64,000 nt of DNA, from the NCBI RefSeq assembly GCF_026340675.1, contig NZ_JAPEOX010000001.1, positions 4,526,001 through 4,590,000 of the forward strand, read 5' to 3'. Source of the stretch: Streptomyces sp. NBC_01264 (lineage in GTDB: Bacteria > Actinomycetota > Actinomycetes > Streptomycetales > Streptomycetaceae). The notes under the pieces were generated by a model, which was not told where the DNA came from, ran no database searches, and saw only the letters and a program-made list of their open reading frames with translations. The number at the start of each line of letters is the position of its first letter. The stretch's first letter is position 1. The position numbers and the translations under genes are program-made. This document shows, piece by piece, positions 43,376 to 51,548 of the stretch.

Positions 43376-43609
43376 ATGAACCACACCCCGGCAACGTCAG
43401 TTCGTCATCCCCCCGACGAAAACGCCACCGAATCCGGACGCCCGACTGTATGCACGCGGGCTGACGCCCTCCACCGGATTCCCTGGAACGCCACGGGACC
43501 CCAGGAACGCCGAACGGCCCGCCCCCAGGTTTCCCCAGCGACGAGCCGTGAACGGCGCCCAGGCGGGTCTAGAACAGCTCCAGGTCCCGCGCCACGGCCT
43601 GTTGGATGA
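43376..43609 (+). CDS. Hypothetical 77-residue protein, antisense overlap with integrase 3' end
   Basis: A short rightward ORF beginning at an ATG preceded by a near-consensus AAAGGAGG, 5 bases away, which is why I keep it. The product is polar and Arg/Pro-rich with no recognised domain. Its last 41 bases overlap the 3' end of the leftward integrase gene. It could be a small regulator such as a directionality factor, but nothing in the sequence proves this. It may also be spurious. Confidence 0.4.
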   Translation: MNHTPATSVRHPPDENATESGRPTVCTRADALHRIPWNATGPQERRTARPQVSPATSRERRPGGSRTAPGPAPRPVG

Positions 43610-45203
43610 CAGCCTCAACGTCCTTGCCATCGGCGTCCGCACGGCGGATCTCGCCGTCCTCACCGAAGTGGACCGCCAGGCGGGACGTGTCGAGCCTCGG
43701 GCCGCCCTTACGAGACATGCCGACTTCGACGTAGGCGCCGGCGTTCAGCAGCAGGTCACGCTTGCCCGCCGTGTCCGCGTCCTTCCACAGTTCGCCGTGC
43801 GTACGGCCCGTCGGGATCTCCTCAACGCCCGCAGGCTTGGCGGTGCGTTGCTTCTCGTTGAGCGACGCCAACCGCTCTTCCAGCTTGGCGTACTGCACCG
43901 CGTACCGTGCCGATCCTTCCTCGCCCTTGAAGAGGCCACGGTCGTAGCGGTCCTTCTCCAGCTCTTCCAGCGCTTCGCGCGCCTGCCTGATCTGCGGGCG
44001 GAAGTCCTCCCCGGCGTGCTCCACCATGCGCACCACGGGGAACGCACCGAACGCCGCGAGGAACCTGTCCGTGACGTACTGCTCCATGCCCTCACCGGCG
44101 ATGCTCACGCCGTAGCAGCCGTTCTCCACACCGGACTGCCGTGCCTTCAACCGGCCGATGCACCGGTACCGGGTCCGCCCCTTCGCGATGTACGTATACA
44201 TGCGGTTCTGGCACACCGCGCAGTAGACGATCCCGCGCAGCAGCGACGTGCCTTCCCTCCGCCGGTCACCGGGGTTCGCCCGCCGGCTCAACTCGTCCTG
44301 CAACGCCTGCCAGGTGTCCATGTCCAGGATCGGCGTGCGGTTGACCAGCGGAAGGCCGTCCGTCATGAGGATCGGCTTGCCGTCCTCGATCACCTGCCCC
44401 AGCAACTGCGGGTTGGTCAGCAGACTGCGCAGTGAGGACGTGTACCACTGCTTCGAGTCGCTGCGCTTTCCCGTGGTCTGGCGGGACGAGTGGCCGGGCG
44501 ACGGCTTGTCCGACGCGGTGAGGTCCGATGCGATCTTCAGGAGTGAGTCCTTGTTGAGCACACGTTCCACGATCCCGTGAATCGTCTCGGCTTCCTCAGG
44601 GTTGATCTCCAGGACCTTCCCCGCCCCGTCGGGGTTCGGGACCACCCGGTAGCCGTACGGCACTCTGCCGCCCGTGTAGCGCCCTTCCCGGCGCAGGTGC
44701 TCATGGGCGCTGGAGACGCGCATGCCTATGGTGTCCGACTCCAGTTCCGCGAAGACCGCGATCACCTTCGCCATGGCACGCCCCATGGACGACGTGAGGT
44801 CCAGCGGTTCGCTCGCCGACGCCAGGGCCACGCTCGCACTCTGCGTGATCTTCATGATCTCGGCGAAGTCCACGGTGGACCGGGCCAGTCGGTCGATCTT
44901 GAAGAACACGATCACGTCGAACTCAGCGAGACGGGAAAGGACCCGTTGCAGCCCCGGGCGGTCCAGCCCACGGGAATATCCGGACACGTCGATGTCTTCT
45001 TCTACTGCAACGACGTTCCAGCCTCTGGCCTGGCACAACGCCTCGCAGGCAGCCCGCTGACGCTCGGGCGATGTAGACTCTTCAGTTTCGCGTGAAAGTC
45101 GTACGTAGATGGCAGCGCGCATTCCCGGCGCACTTGCCGAGACGCCCTTAGAGCGTCTGGCACGGGGCAAAGCCCGAGCCATGGCGGGTGTGCTGTCTGT
45201 CAC
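43569..45203 (-). CDS. int: Large serine integrase
   Basis: Site-specific recombinase of 544 residues. The resolvase catalytic domain is at about 30-170 with Ser37 in YVRLSRETEE. It has the recombinase domain (VPYGYRVVPNPDGAGKVLEI; NPQLLGQVI) and a zinc ribbon (YCAVCQNRMYTYIAKGRTRY then RCIG and NGCYG). A coiled-coil C-terminal region follows (ALEELEKDRYDRGLF; YAKLEERLASLNEKQ). This is the enzyme class of phiC31. It sits directly at the right junction and should catalyse integration into xpb. I kept the GTG at 45203 (AGGA upstream); ATG at 45182 and 45122 are alternatives. Confidence 0.94.
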   Translation of the reverse strand: MTDSTPAMARALPRARRSKGVSASAPGMRAAIYVRLSRETEESTSPERQRAACEALCQARGWNVVAVEEDIDVSGYSRGLDRPGLQRVLSRLAEFDVIVFFKIDRLARSTVDFAEIMKITQSASVALASASEPLDLTSSMGRAMAKVIAVFAELESDTIGMRVSSAHEHLRREGRYTGGRVPYGYRVVPNPDGAGKVLEINPEEAETIHGIVERVLNKDSLLKIASDLTASDKPSPGHSSRQTTGKRSDSKQWYTSSLRSLLTNPQLLGQVIEDGKPILMTDGLPLVNRTPILDMDTWQALQDELSRRANPGDRRREGTSLLRGIVYCAVCQNRMYTYIAKGRTRYRCIGRLKARQSGVENGCYGVSIAGEGMEQYVTDRFLAAFGAFPVVRMVEHAGEDFRPQIRQAREALEELEKDRYDRGLFKGEEGSARYAVQYAKLEERLASLNEKQRTAKPAGVEEIPTGRTHGELWKDADTAGKRDLLLNAGAYVEVGMSRKGGPRLDTSRLAVHFGEDGEIRRADADGKDVEAVIQQAVARDLELF

Positions 45204-45220
45204 GGGATGATCCTAACCTC

Positions 45221-45225
45221 GGAGG
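45221..45225 (+). promoter_or_regulatory. Element-supplied ribosome binding site for xpb
   Basis: GGAGG, five bases before the GTG at 45231. It lies on the element side of the right junction, so it replaces the native xpb ribosome site left at the other end. It decides the start of the present xpb reading frame. Confidence 0.75.
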
Positions 45226-45230
45226 TATGC

Positions 45231-46871
45231 GTGTCCTGCCTGATCGTCCAGAGCGACAAGACCCTCCTCCTGGAGATCGACCACGAGCTCTCCGCGGCCG
45301 CGCGGCGCGCCATCGCGCCCTTCGCCGAGCTGGAGCGCGCTCCCGAGCACATCCACACGTACCGGATCACGCCGCTGGGGCTGTGGAACGCGCGGGCCGC
45401 CGGGCACGACGCCGAGCAGGTCGTGGACGCGCTCGTGGAGTTCTCCCGCTACCCCGTCCCGCACGCGCTGCTCGTCGACGTCGCCGAGACCATGGCCCGC
45501 TACGGCCGGCTGACCCTCTCCAAGCACCCCGTCCACGGACTGGTCCTGACCAGCACCGACCGGCCGGTGCTGGAGGAGATCCTGCGGTCGAAGCGGATCG
45601 CCCCGCTGGTCGGCGCGCGCCTCGACGCCGACACCGTGGCCGTGCACCCCTCCGAGCGCGGGCAGATCAAGCAGACCCTGCTCAAGCTGGGCTGGCCCGC
45701 CGAGGACCTCGCCGGGTACGTGGACGGCGAAGCGCACCCGATCGAGCTGGACGAGACCGGCTGGGCACTGCGCCCCTACCAGCAGCAGGCCGTCGAGGGC
45801 TTCTGGCACGGCGGCTCCGGCGTGGTCGTGCTGCCCTGCGGCGCCGGGAAGACGCTGGTCGGCGCCGGTGCGATGGCCAAGGCCAAGGCGACCACGCTGA
45901 TCCTGGTCACGAACACCGTCTCCGCCCGCCAGTGGAAGAGCGAGCTGATCAAGCGGACCTCGCTGACGGAGGAGGAGATCGGCGAGTACTCCGGCACGCG
46001 CAAGGAGATCCGGCCCGTCACGATCGCCACGTACCAGGTCCTGACGACGAAGCGGAAGGGCATCTACCCGCACCTGGAGCTCTTCGACTCCCGGGACTGG
46101 GGCCTGATCCTCTACGACGAGGTGCACCTGCTGCCGGCCCCGGTGTTCAAGTTCACCGCCGACCTCCAGGCGCGCCGCCGCCTCGGCCTGACCGCGACGC
46201 TGGTGCGCGAGGACGGCCGCGAGTCGGACGTGTTCTCGCTGATCGGGCCCAAGCGGTTCGACGCCCCGTGGAAGGAGATCGAGGCGCAGGGCTACATCGC
46301 CCCGGCCGACTGCGTCGAGGTCCGCGTGAACCTCACCGACTCGGAGCGCCTCGCCTACGCGACCGCCGAGACGGAGGAGAAGTACCGCTTCTGCGCGACC
46401 ACCGCCACCAAGCGGAAGGTCACCGAGGCGCTGGTGCGCAAGCACGCGGGTGAGCAGACGCTGGTCATCGGGCAGTACATCGACCAGCTCGACGAGCTCG
46501 GCGAGCACCTCGACGCGCCCGTCATCAAGGGCGAGACCTCCAACGCGCAGCGCGAGAAGCTCTTCAACGCCTTCCGCGAGGGCGAGATCAGCGTGCTGGT
46601 CGTCTCGAAGGTCGCGAACTTCTCCATCGACCTGCCCGAGGCCACGGTCGCCATCCAGGTGTCCGGCACCTTCGGCTCCCGCCAGGAGGAGGCACAGCGC
46701 CTGGGCCGCGTCCTGCGCCCGAAGGCGGACGGCCACGAGGCGCGCTTCTACTCGGTCGTGGCGCGCGACACCATCGACCAGGACTTCGCCGCGCACCGCC
46801 AGCGCTTCCTGGCCGAACAGGGCTACGCCTACCGGATCATGGACGCGGACGAGCTGCTGGCCGACGGCTGA
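45231..46871 (+). CDS. xpb: XPB-type DNA repair helicase
   Basis: Superfamily 2 helicase of 546 residues resembling the XPB/RAD25 nucleotide-excision-repair helicase. The P-loop is LPCGAGKTLVGAGAM, motif II ILYDEVHLLPAP (D-E-V-H), motif III LGLTATLVRED, and the C-terminal helicase domain has VIKGETSNAQREK and SRQEEAQRLGRVLRPKADGH. The first residues (V-S-C-L) come from element DNA; native codons resume at I-V-Q-S-D-K-T. An in-frame ATG at 45207 is a second option but lacks a good ribosome site. The frame is intact, so the insertion seems to have kept the gene functional. It shares a 27-base gap with the divergent integrase gene. Confidence 0.95.
   Translation: MSCLIVQSDKTLLLEIDHELSAAARRAIAPFAELERAPEHIHTYRITPLGLWNARAAGHDAEQVVDALVEFSRYPVPHALLVDVAETMARYGRLTLSKHPVHGLVLTSTDRPVLEEILRSKRIAPLVGARLDADTVAVHPSERGQIKQTLLKLGWPAEDLAGYVDGEAHPIELDETGWALRPYQQQAVEGFWHGGSGVVVLPCGAGKTLVGAGAMAKAKATTLILVTNTVSARQWKSELIKRTSLTEEEIGEYSGTRKEIRPVTIATYQVLTTKRKGIYPHLELFDSRDWGLILYDEVHLLPAPVFKFTADLQARRRLGLTATLVREDGRESDVFSLIGPKRFDAPWKEIEAQGYIAPADCVEVRVNLTDSERLAYATAETEEKYRFCATTATKRKVTEALVRKHAGEQTLVIGQYIDQLDELGEHLDAPVIKGETSNAQREKLFNAFREGEISVLVVSKVANFSIDLPEATVAIQVSGTFGSRQEEAQRLGRVLRPKADGHEARFYSVVARDTIDQDFAAHRQRFLAEQGYAYRIMDADELLADG
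45243..45250. other. Right junction core (attR) of integrative element
   Basis: ATCGTCCA, identical to 37703-37710, here within codons CTG ATC GTC CAG of xpb. Element DNA is to the left, chromosome to the right. Confidence 0.8.
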
Positions 46872-47676
46872 CGGGCGGCGCGGCCGGCTGCCGCTCGTGG
46901 TGCTGCGGGTCTTCGACGGCGCGGACAGCCTGCTGCCGGACGCGTGAGCGCCGGCGCAGGGCGGCGGCGAGCAGGGCCGTGAGCAGCGGGACCGTCCAGA
47001 CCCACAGGTGGGGCCGGTCCAGCAGGAGCGAGCGGCCGCCCGTGGGCGGGTGCCGGGACCAGAACTCGGCGGAGGCACCCGGAAGGACCAGCCGGCCGAG
47101 CAGGCCGGCGCCCGCGAAGGCGCCCAGCGCGGTCAGCCCGGCCCTGACCTGGCCGGTCAGCAGGAGGTACGGGATCAGCAGCGCCGGGGTCAGGGTGATC
47201 CCGGCGGCCGCGCCCAGCGCGAAGCCCCTGCCGAGGGCGCCGCGCGGCCGGTGCAGGTCCCACAGGACGAGGCAGGCCGCCGCCAGGGCGATCTGGCCGG
47301 ACAGCGGGGTCTGGAACAGCGGCTCCAGCCACAGCCCGGCCACGGTGGCGGCCAGCACGGCGCCCGGCCGGGCCCGCAGCCCCGCCAGCCGGCACGACAG
47401 CAGGACCAGCAGGGCGAACAGCCCGGCGCTGCCCCACACCAGGACGGCCTTCAGTACGCCGGTCGGCAGCCAGGCGGCCGGGGCGAAGAGGATGGCCGCG
47501 AAGGGCGGATACGCGGCGGGCGGGCTCCACTCGGCGGCGGAGAGCCCAGGGGCGAGGGCTTCGGCCACCGGGATGCGCAGGGCGACGCAGAGCACGCCGA
47601 GCACGAGGAGCAGGCCCGCGAGCACCTCTCCGGCGCGGGGCGACGCAGAGCGACTGGGCTCGGAACTCCGGATCAC
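46837..47676 (-). CDS. GT87-like (mannosyltransferase-type) membrane protein
   Basis: Polytopic membrane protein of 279 residues with about seven or eight hydrophobic segments. The loop SAAEWSPPAAYPPFAAILFA, with its acidic and Tyr-Pro-Pro pattern, and the TPLSGQI region resemble GT87 polyprenyl-phosphate-dependent mannosyltransferases, usually about 400 residues, so this is short. The C-terminus is a basic Arg/Pro tail. The gene overlaps the 3' end of xpb by 35 bases on the opposite strand. Start is a GTG at 47674-47676. Confidence 0.7.
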   Translation of the reverse strand: MIRSSEPSRSASPRAGEVLAGLLLVLGVLCVALRIPVAEALAPGLSAAEWSPPAAYPPFAAILFAPAAWLPTGVLKAVLVWGSAGLFALLVLLSCRLAGLRARPGAVLAATVAGLWLEPLFQTPLSGQIALAAACLVLWDLHRPRGALGRGFALGAAAGITLTPALLIPYLLLTGQVRAGLTALGAFAGAGLLGRLVLPGASAEFWSRHPPTGGRSLLLDRPHLWVWTVPLLTALLAAALRRRSRVRQQAVRAVEDPQHHERQPAAPPVSRRPAARPRP

Positions 47677-47747
47677 GGCGCGACCCTAGTGGATCAACGC
47701 CCCGGGACCCGCGCGAAGCCGTCGGGCCGACCGCGGGCGGCCGGGCC

Positions 47748-47936
47748 TCAGCGGCGTATGACGCCCGCGTCCTCGGCGTATTCACCGAGGACGACGACGC
47801 TCACGGCGGTCGCCGCGAAGACCTTGGCGGCGCGCAGGACGCTGCCGGCGCTGTGGCGGGGGCGGCGGGAGTCGGAGGTGGCGGTGGCGCCGCGAGGGCG
47901 GCGACCCTGGACCGGAGTGAAGGTTGCGGTGCTCAT
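47748..47936 (-). CDS. Small hypothetical protein
   Basis: A 62-residue protein beginning MSTATFTPVQGRRPRGATAT, with a basic N-terminal half and one short hydrophobic segment (VFAATAVSVVVLG). The start ATG at 47934-47936 is chosen because similar small Streptomyces proteins begin this way. No domain recognised. It lies between the GT87-like gene and the HelD gene. Confidence 0.6.
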   Translation of the reverse strand: MSTATFTPVQGRRPRGATATSDSRRPRHSAGSVLRAAKVFAATAVSVVVLGEYAEDAGVIRR

Positions 47937-48258
47937 GTATCCATGGTCCGCTTTCGACCGGCTCGTCACATCGCCCTGAGGGCTGAACCTCCAGGTCCCC
48001 GGCATCCTCCTCCCGGCCCATGCCTCCCCCTACGGGCTCTGCCCGAAGGAGGACACGGACCGAACACCCCCCGTACGGGGTCACCGCCCCGAAGGACTTT
48101 CGACCCCCTTCAATCCATTCGCGCAGCGCCCTCGCGAGGACTAGAATCTCCGCTCTTGCCGCCTCCCGCCGCGCCATCGGGAGCGCCGCCCGCCGCTCGG
48201 AAACCGGCGGGCCCGTCCGCCCGCATCACGCAGGTCCTCAGCAGATGGAGGCAGTTCC
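47937..48258. promoter_or_regulatory. Intergenic region with possible promoter for helD-like gene
   Basis: No gene seen in these 322 bases. A TAGAAT at 48142-48147 could be a -10 element, but no matching -35 is clear. GGAGG lies seven bases before the GTG start at 48259. I looked for the inverted-repeat rifamycin-associated element that precedes helR genes and did not find one. Confidence 0.35.
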
Positions 48259-50367
48259 GTGCCCGCGCACGCCCACGTCACAGACCCCGACGCCGCATCA
48301 GCATCCGGCGAGGCCGCCACCGACCCCCTGGGCCGCGAGCGCGCCCACCTCGCCGCCTCCCGGTCCGCACTCCGCGCGATGCGCGAGGACGTCGAGAACC
48401 TCGACATCCGCGACGTCACCGCGAACTGGGTCAACGCGATCGTCCTCCAGGCCCAGATCGACGACCGGATCAAGGCGCTGGCCGACCTCGCCCACACCCC
48501 GCTCTTCTTCGGCCGCCTCAACTACCTGCATGCGCCCGGCGCGGAGCTCGCCGAGGGCGCGGAGGGCGAGCAGTTCTACATCGGCCGCCGCCACGTCCAC
48601 GACGCCGGCGGCGATCCGATGGTGATCGACTGGCGCGCACCGGTCTCCCAGCCCTTCTACCGCGCCTCCAAGAACGACCCGCAGGACATCGGGCTGCGCC
48701 GCCGCTTCGGTTACACGGGCGGCGAGCTGACGGCGTACGAGGACGAGCACCTCTCCGACCCCGCCGAGGCGGCGGCCGTCAGCAAGCTGCTCCAGCAGGA
48801 GATCGAGCGCCCGCGCGTCGGCCCCATGCGCGACATCGTGGCGACGATCCAGCCCGAGCAGGACGAGATCGTCCGCTCCGGCCTGTCGGGCTCCGTCTGC
48901 GTGCAGGGCGGCCCCGGCACCGGCAAGACGGCCGTCGGCCTGCACCGTGTCGCGTACCTCCTCTACGCGCACCGCGACCGCCTCGCCCGTACCGGCACCC
49001 TGGTCATCGGGCCGAACCGTTCCTTCCTGCACTACATCGAGCAGGTCCTGCCCGCCCTCGGCGAGCTCGAGGTGAAGCAGGCCACGGTCGAGGATCTGGT
49101 CACCCGCGCGGACCTGGAGGTACGCGGAGCGGACGCCGCCGAAACCGCCGTGGTCAAGGGCGACGCCCGGATGGCGGAGGTACTGCGCCGCGCGGTCCAC
49201 TCGCACGTGTCGGAGCCCGTCGAACCCCTGATGGTGGTCCGCGGATCGCGCCGCTGGCGGGTGCCCGCGTACGAGATCGCCGAGATCGTCGCCGAACTCC
49301 AGAACCGCGACATCCGCTACGGCGCCGCCCGCGACGCCCTCCCGCAGCGGATCGCACACGCGGTCCTCGTCCGCATGGAGCAGGCGGGCGAGGCGCCGGA
49401 CGACCGGGTCCAGGACGCGGTGGCGCGCAATCCCGCCGTGAAGGCCGTGGTCAAGGCGGTGTGGCCGCTGGTGGAACCGGCGAAGCTGGTACTGCGCCTC
49501 CTCTCCGACGCGGAATTCCTCGCGGAGCACGCGGACGGAATCCTCTCTCCGCACGAGCAGTCGCTGCTCCTCTGGGCGAAGCCGGCGCGCAGCGTGAAAT
49601 CGGTGAAGTGGTCCGCGGCGGACCTGGTCCTCATCGACGAGACGACCGACCTGGTGGAGCGCACGCACTCGCTCGGCCATGTCGTCATCGACGAGGCGCA
49701 GGACCTGTCCCCGATGCAGTACCGGGCGGTGGGCCGGCGCTGCACGACCGGCTCCGCGACGGTGCTCGGGGACCTCGCGCAGGGCACGACCCCGTGGGCG
49801 ACGCGCAGCTGGGACGAGGCGCTGGGGCACCTGGGCAAGCCGGGCGCGGTGCTGGAGGAACTGACGGCGGGCTTCCGCGTGCCGCGCGAGGTGATCGCCT
49901 ACGCCTCGCGGCTGCTGCCGACGATCTCACCGGGCCTGTCACCGGTCTCCTCGGTCCGCGAGACCCCGGGCTCGCTGATCGTCTCGGAGGTTCCCTCCGA
50001 CCTCCCGGCGGCGGTGATCGCGGCCTGCCGGGCCTCTCTCGTGCACGAGGGGTCGATCGGGCTGATCGCGGCGGACGCGCGGATCCCGGAGCTGGCGGAG
50101 GCCCTGCTCGCGGCGGGCCTGCCCTACCTCTCGCCGGGCCAGGAGACGACTGCGGAGTCCCGCCTGACGCTGGTGCCGGCGTCCCTCGCGAAGGGTCTGG
50201 AGTACGACTACGTGGTCCTCCACGAGCCGGCGGAGGTCGTCGCGGGCGAACCCGACGAACGCACGGGCCTGCGCCGCCTCTACGTCTGCCTGACCCGAGC
50301 CGTCTCTGGCCTCACGGTCCTCCACACAAGCCCTCTCCCGCAGCCCCTGACCACCACCGCCCCCTGA
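48259..50367 (+). CDS. HelD-type UvrD-like helicase
   Basis: Superfamily 1 ATPase of 702 residues that fits the actinobacterial HelD group, proteins that remove stalled or drug-bound RNA polymerase. The N-terminal coiled-coil arm (residues 20-90) is followed by FYIGRRHVHDAGGDPMVIDW and RAPVSQPFYRA. The P-loop is VQGGPGTGKTAVGLHRVAYL, motif II VVIDEAQDLSPMQY, and the C-terminus has KGLEYDYVVLHEPAE and LYVCLTRAVSGLTVLH. It starts with GTG behind GGAGG. It is transcribed alone. Confidence 0.9.
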   Translation: MPAHAHVTDPDAASASGEAATDPLGRERAHLAASRSALRAMREDVENLDIRDVTANWVNAIVLQAQIDDRIKALADLAHTPLFFGRLNYLHAPGAELAEGAEGEQFYIGRRHVHDAGGDPMVIDWRAPVSQPFYRASKNDPQDIGLRRRFGYTGGELTAYEDEHLSDPAEAAAVSKLLQQEIERPRVGPMRDIVATIQPEQDEIVRSGLSGSVCVQGGPGTGKTAVGLHRVAYLLYAHRDRLARTGTLVIGPNRSFLHYIEQVLPALGELEVKQATVEDLVTRADLEVRGADAAETAVVKGDARMAEVLRRAVHSHVSEPVEPLMVVRGSRRWRVPAYEIAEIVAELQNRDIRYGAARDALPQRIAHAVLVRMEQAGEAPDDRVQDAVARNPAVKAVVKAVWPLVEPAKLVLRLLSDAEFLAEHADGILSPHEQSLLLWAKPARSVKSVKWSAADLVLIDETTDLVERTHSLGHVVIDEAQDLSPMQYRAVGRRCTTGSATVLGDLAQGTTPWATRSWDEALGHLGKPGAVLEELTAGFRVPREVIAYASRLLPTISPGLSPVSSVRETPGSLIVSEVPSDLPAAVIAACRASLVHEGSIGLIAADARIPELAEALLAAGLPYLSPGQETTAESRLTLVPASLAKGLEYDYVVLHEPAEVVAGEPDERTGLRRLYVCLTRAVSGLTVLHTSPLPQPLTTTAP

Positions 50368-50460
50368 CGCCAGCCGCTGCGCGGGGCACGGCCGGCTCGG
50401 CCCTGCGGGGCGAAGCCCCCGCTGCGCCCCTTGCCGCTGCGCGGGGCGCGGCTGGGTCGG

Positions 50461-50547
50461 CCCTGCGGGGCTTGTCCCCTACCCGCCCTTCCACCGTTCC
50501 CCGGGCCAGCCCGGACCCGGTCCTCAAACGCCGGACGGCTGAAAAAC
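50461..50547. repeat. Dispersed intergenic repeat, copy B
   Basis: Shares an identical 33-base block with copy A (50473-50505 versus 8212-8244) and the CCTCAAACGCCGGACGGCTG block (50522-50541 versus 8293-8312). It lacks the ~45 bases between them in copy A and the inverted second arm. Confidence 0.8.
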
Positions 50548-50606
50548 CCAAACCCCGGCCGGGACTGAACTGTCCCCCGGGCAGGGTCGGGGGCTGCGGG
50601 GCCAGG

Positions 50607-50753
50607 GCCGGGGACGGGGGCGGGGTGGGGTGTCGGCCGGGACGTAAAGCGTGATTTGTGGCGCACAAGAAAGCCACAACTGTCGAACGTCGGGGACAGG
50701 GCGCCTAAATCATGCAGTCCAGGCCGACACCCCACCCCGCCCCCGGCACCGGC
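50607..50753. repeat. Nested palindrome with 23-bp perfect arms
   Basis: Perfect 23-base arms at 50616-50638 and 50722-50744 (arm contains GGGGTGTCGGCC / GGCCGACACCCC) extend imperfectly outward to about 37 bases. Inside them TGATTT (50652-50657) pairs with AAATCA (50707-50712), and TTGTGGC (50656-50662) pairs with GCCACAA (50673-50679). The inner 83 bases are less G/C-rich than the surroundings. It could be a strong terminator or a MITE-like insertion. Confidence 0.8.
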
Positions 50754-50822
50754 CCCCCAACGCAGCCAACCCGCCGCGCAGGTAACCCCCCAGCCCCGCC
50801 ACCGCAGGGGCCCCGCCGCGGG

Positions 50823-51518
50823 CTAGCTCAGGGACGTCCGCCAGGACGTCACCGCCGCCGCGGACACCGGCCGGTCCCACCCGGAGGGCCTCGCCGCGCT
50901 GCCGATGTGGAAGGCGTCGATGCCCGCCTCGCGCAGCACCGGGAGGTGGGCGAGCGTAAGCCCGCCGCCGACCAGGATCCGCGGCTCGTACCCGGCGGTG
51001 CCGGACTTCGCCGCCTCCTCCAGCAGCGTCGGCAGGCCCTCGTCGACCCCGCCCGCCGCCCCCGCGGTCAGGTAGGTGTCGAGCCCGGGCAGATCCGAGA
51101 CCGCCTTGCGGAGCTGGTCCCGGTCCGCCGCGCGGTCGATCGCGCGGTGGAAGGTCCACCCGCAGCCGCCGAGTTCCGCCACGACCGCCTCCACGGCGGT
51201 CAGGTCGGGACTGCCGTCGGGGTTCAGGAAGCCCAGCACGAACTCCTCCGCCCCCTCCGCACGCAGCGCCCGCGCCTCCTCCACCAGGCGTTCCACGTCC
51301 TGCGCGGAGCCCGCCGAGAAGCCGTCGGCCTTCCGGAGCATCACGCGCAGCCGGATGTCGACCGCCGCCCGGATCGCCGCGAAGGTCTCGCGCGGCGGGG
51401 TGAGCCCGTCGGCGGCCATGTCGGTGACCAGTTCGAGTCGGTCCGCCCCACCGGCCTGGGCCGCGACCGCGTCCTCCACGTCGAGGGCGATCACCTCCAG
51501 GAGCGCACGGTTGCTCAT
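50823..51518 (-). CDS. cutC: CutC family protein
   Basis: TIM-barrel protein of 231 residues from the CutC family. Family hallmarks are LEVIALDVEDAVAAQAGGAD, RLELVTDMAADGLTPP, FVLGFLNPDGSPDL, FHRAIDRAAD and ILVGGGLTLAHLPVLREAGI. CutC was named for copper homeostasis in E. coli, but its activity is unresolved. The ATG at 51516-51518 is used. A DasR-like dre lies about 31 bases upstream, so control by amino-sugar status is possible. Confidence 0.92.
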   Translation of the reverse strand: MSNRALLEVIALDVEDAVAAQAGGADRLELVTDMAADGLTPPRETFAAIRAAVDIRLRVMLRKADGFSAGSAQDVERLVEEARALRAEGAEEFVLGFLNPDGSPDLTAVEAVVAELGGCGWTFHRAIDRAADRDQLRKAVSDLPGLDTYLTAGAAGGVDEGLPTLLEEAAKSGTAGYEPRILVGGGLTLAHLPVLREAGIDAFHIGSAARPSGWDRPVSAAAVTSWRTSLS

Positions 51519-51548
51519 GTAATCCCATCCTTCGTCCCGCATTGGAAA

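Larger units (their letters stand above)
37703..45250. mobile_element. Serine-integrase integrative element inserted in xpb
   Basis: About 7,540 bases bounded by an 8-base direct repeat (ATCGTCCA). It carries a large serine integrase at its right end, a second small resolvase, two HNH proteins, a DUF7848-like protein, an RsbW-like ATPase and the small protein/DUF6879/DUF5753 cassette. Plasmid replication and transfer genes are absent, so it is neither an autonomous integrative conjugative plasmid nor an obvious prophage. Parts (about 41.55-42.44 kb) are more A/T-rich than the chromosome. Joining the flanks across the repeat restores a continuous xpb frame, which is the main evidence for the boundaries. 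Confidence 0.85.
50368..50822. repeat. Repeat-rich intergenic region between helD-like and cutC genes
   Basis: No gene in these 455 bases. They hold two direct copies of a 38-base GC-rich sequence (about 50382-50419 and 50441-50470, beginning CCGCTGCGCGGGG). The dispersed repeat copy B (50461-50547) and a nested palindrome (50607-50753) follow. The two flanking genes are convergent, so terminator functions are plausible. Confidence 0.7.

Noticed and set aside
43548..44435. Rightward frame of 295 codons opposite the integrase
   Set aside because: No motif; the leftward serine integrase is unmistakable.
45207..45230. ATG at 45207 as the xpb start
   Set aside because: In frame, but without a good ribosome site; the GTG at 45231 has GGAGG at ideal spacing.
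47937..48258. Rifamycin-associated element upstream of the HelD gene
   Set aside because: The expected inverted repeat was not found, so the gene is not labelled helR.
47853..50654. A 933-codon rightward frame over the HelD gene
   Set aside because: Arg/Gly/Pro-rich shadow in another frame of a gene with clear helicase motifs.
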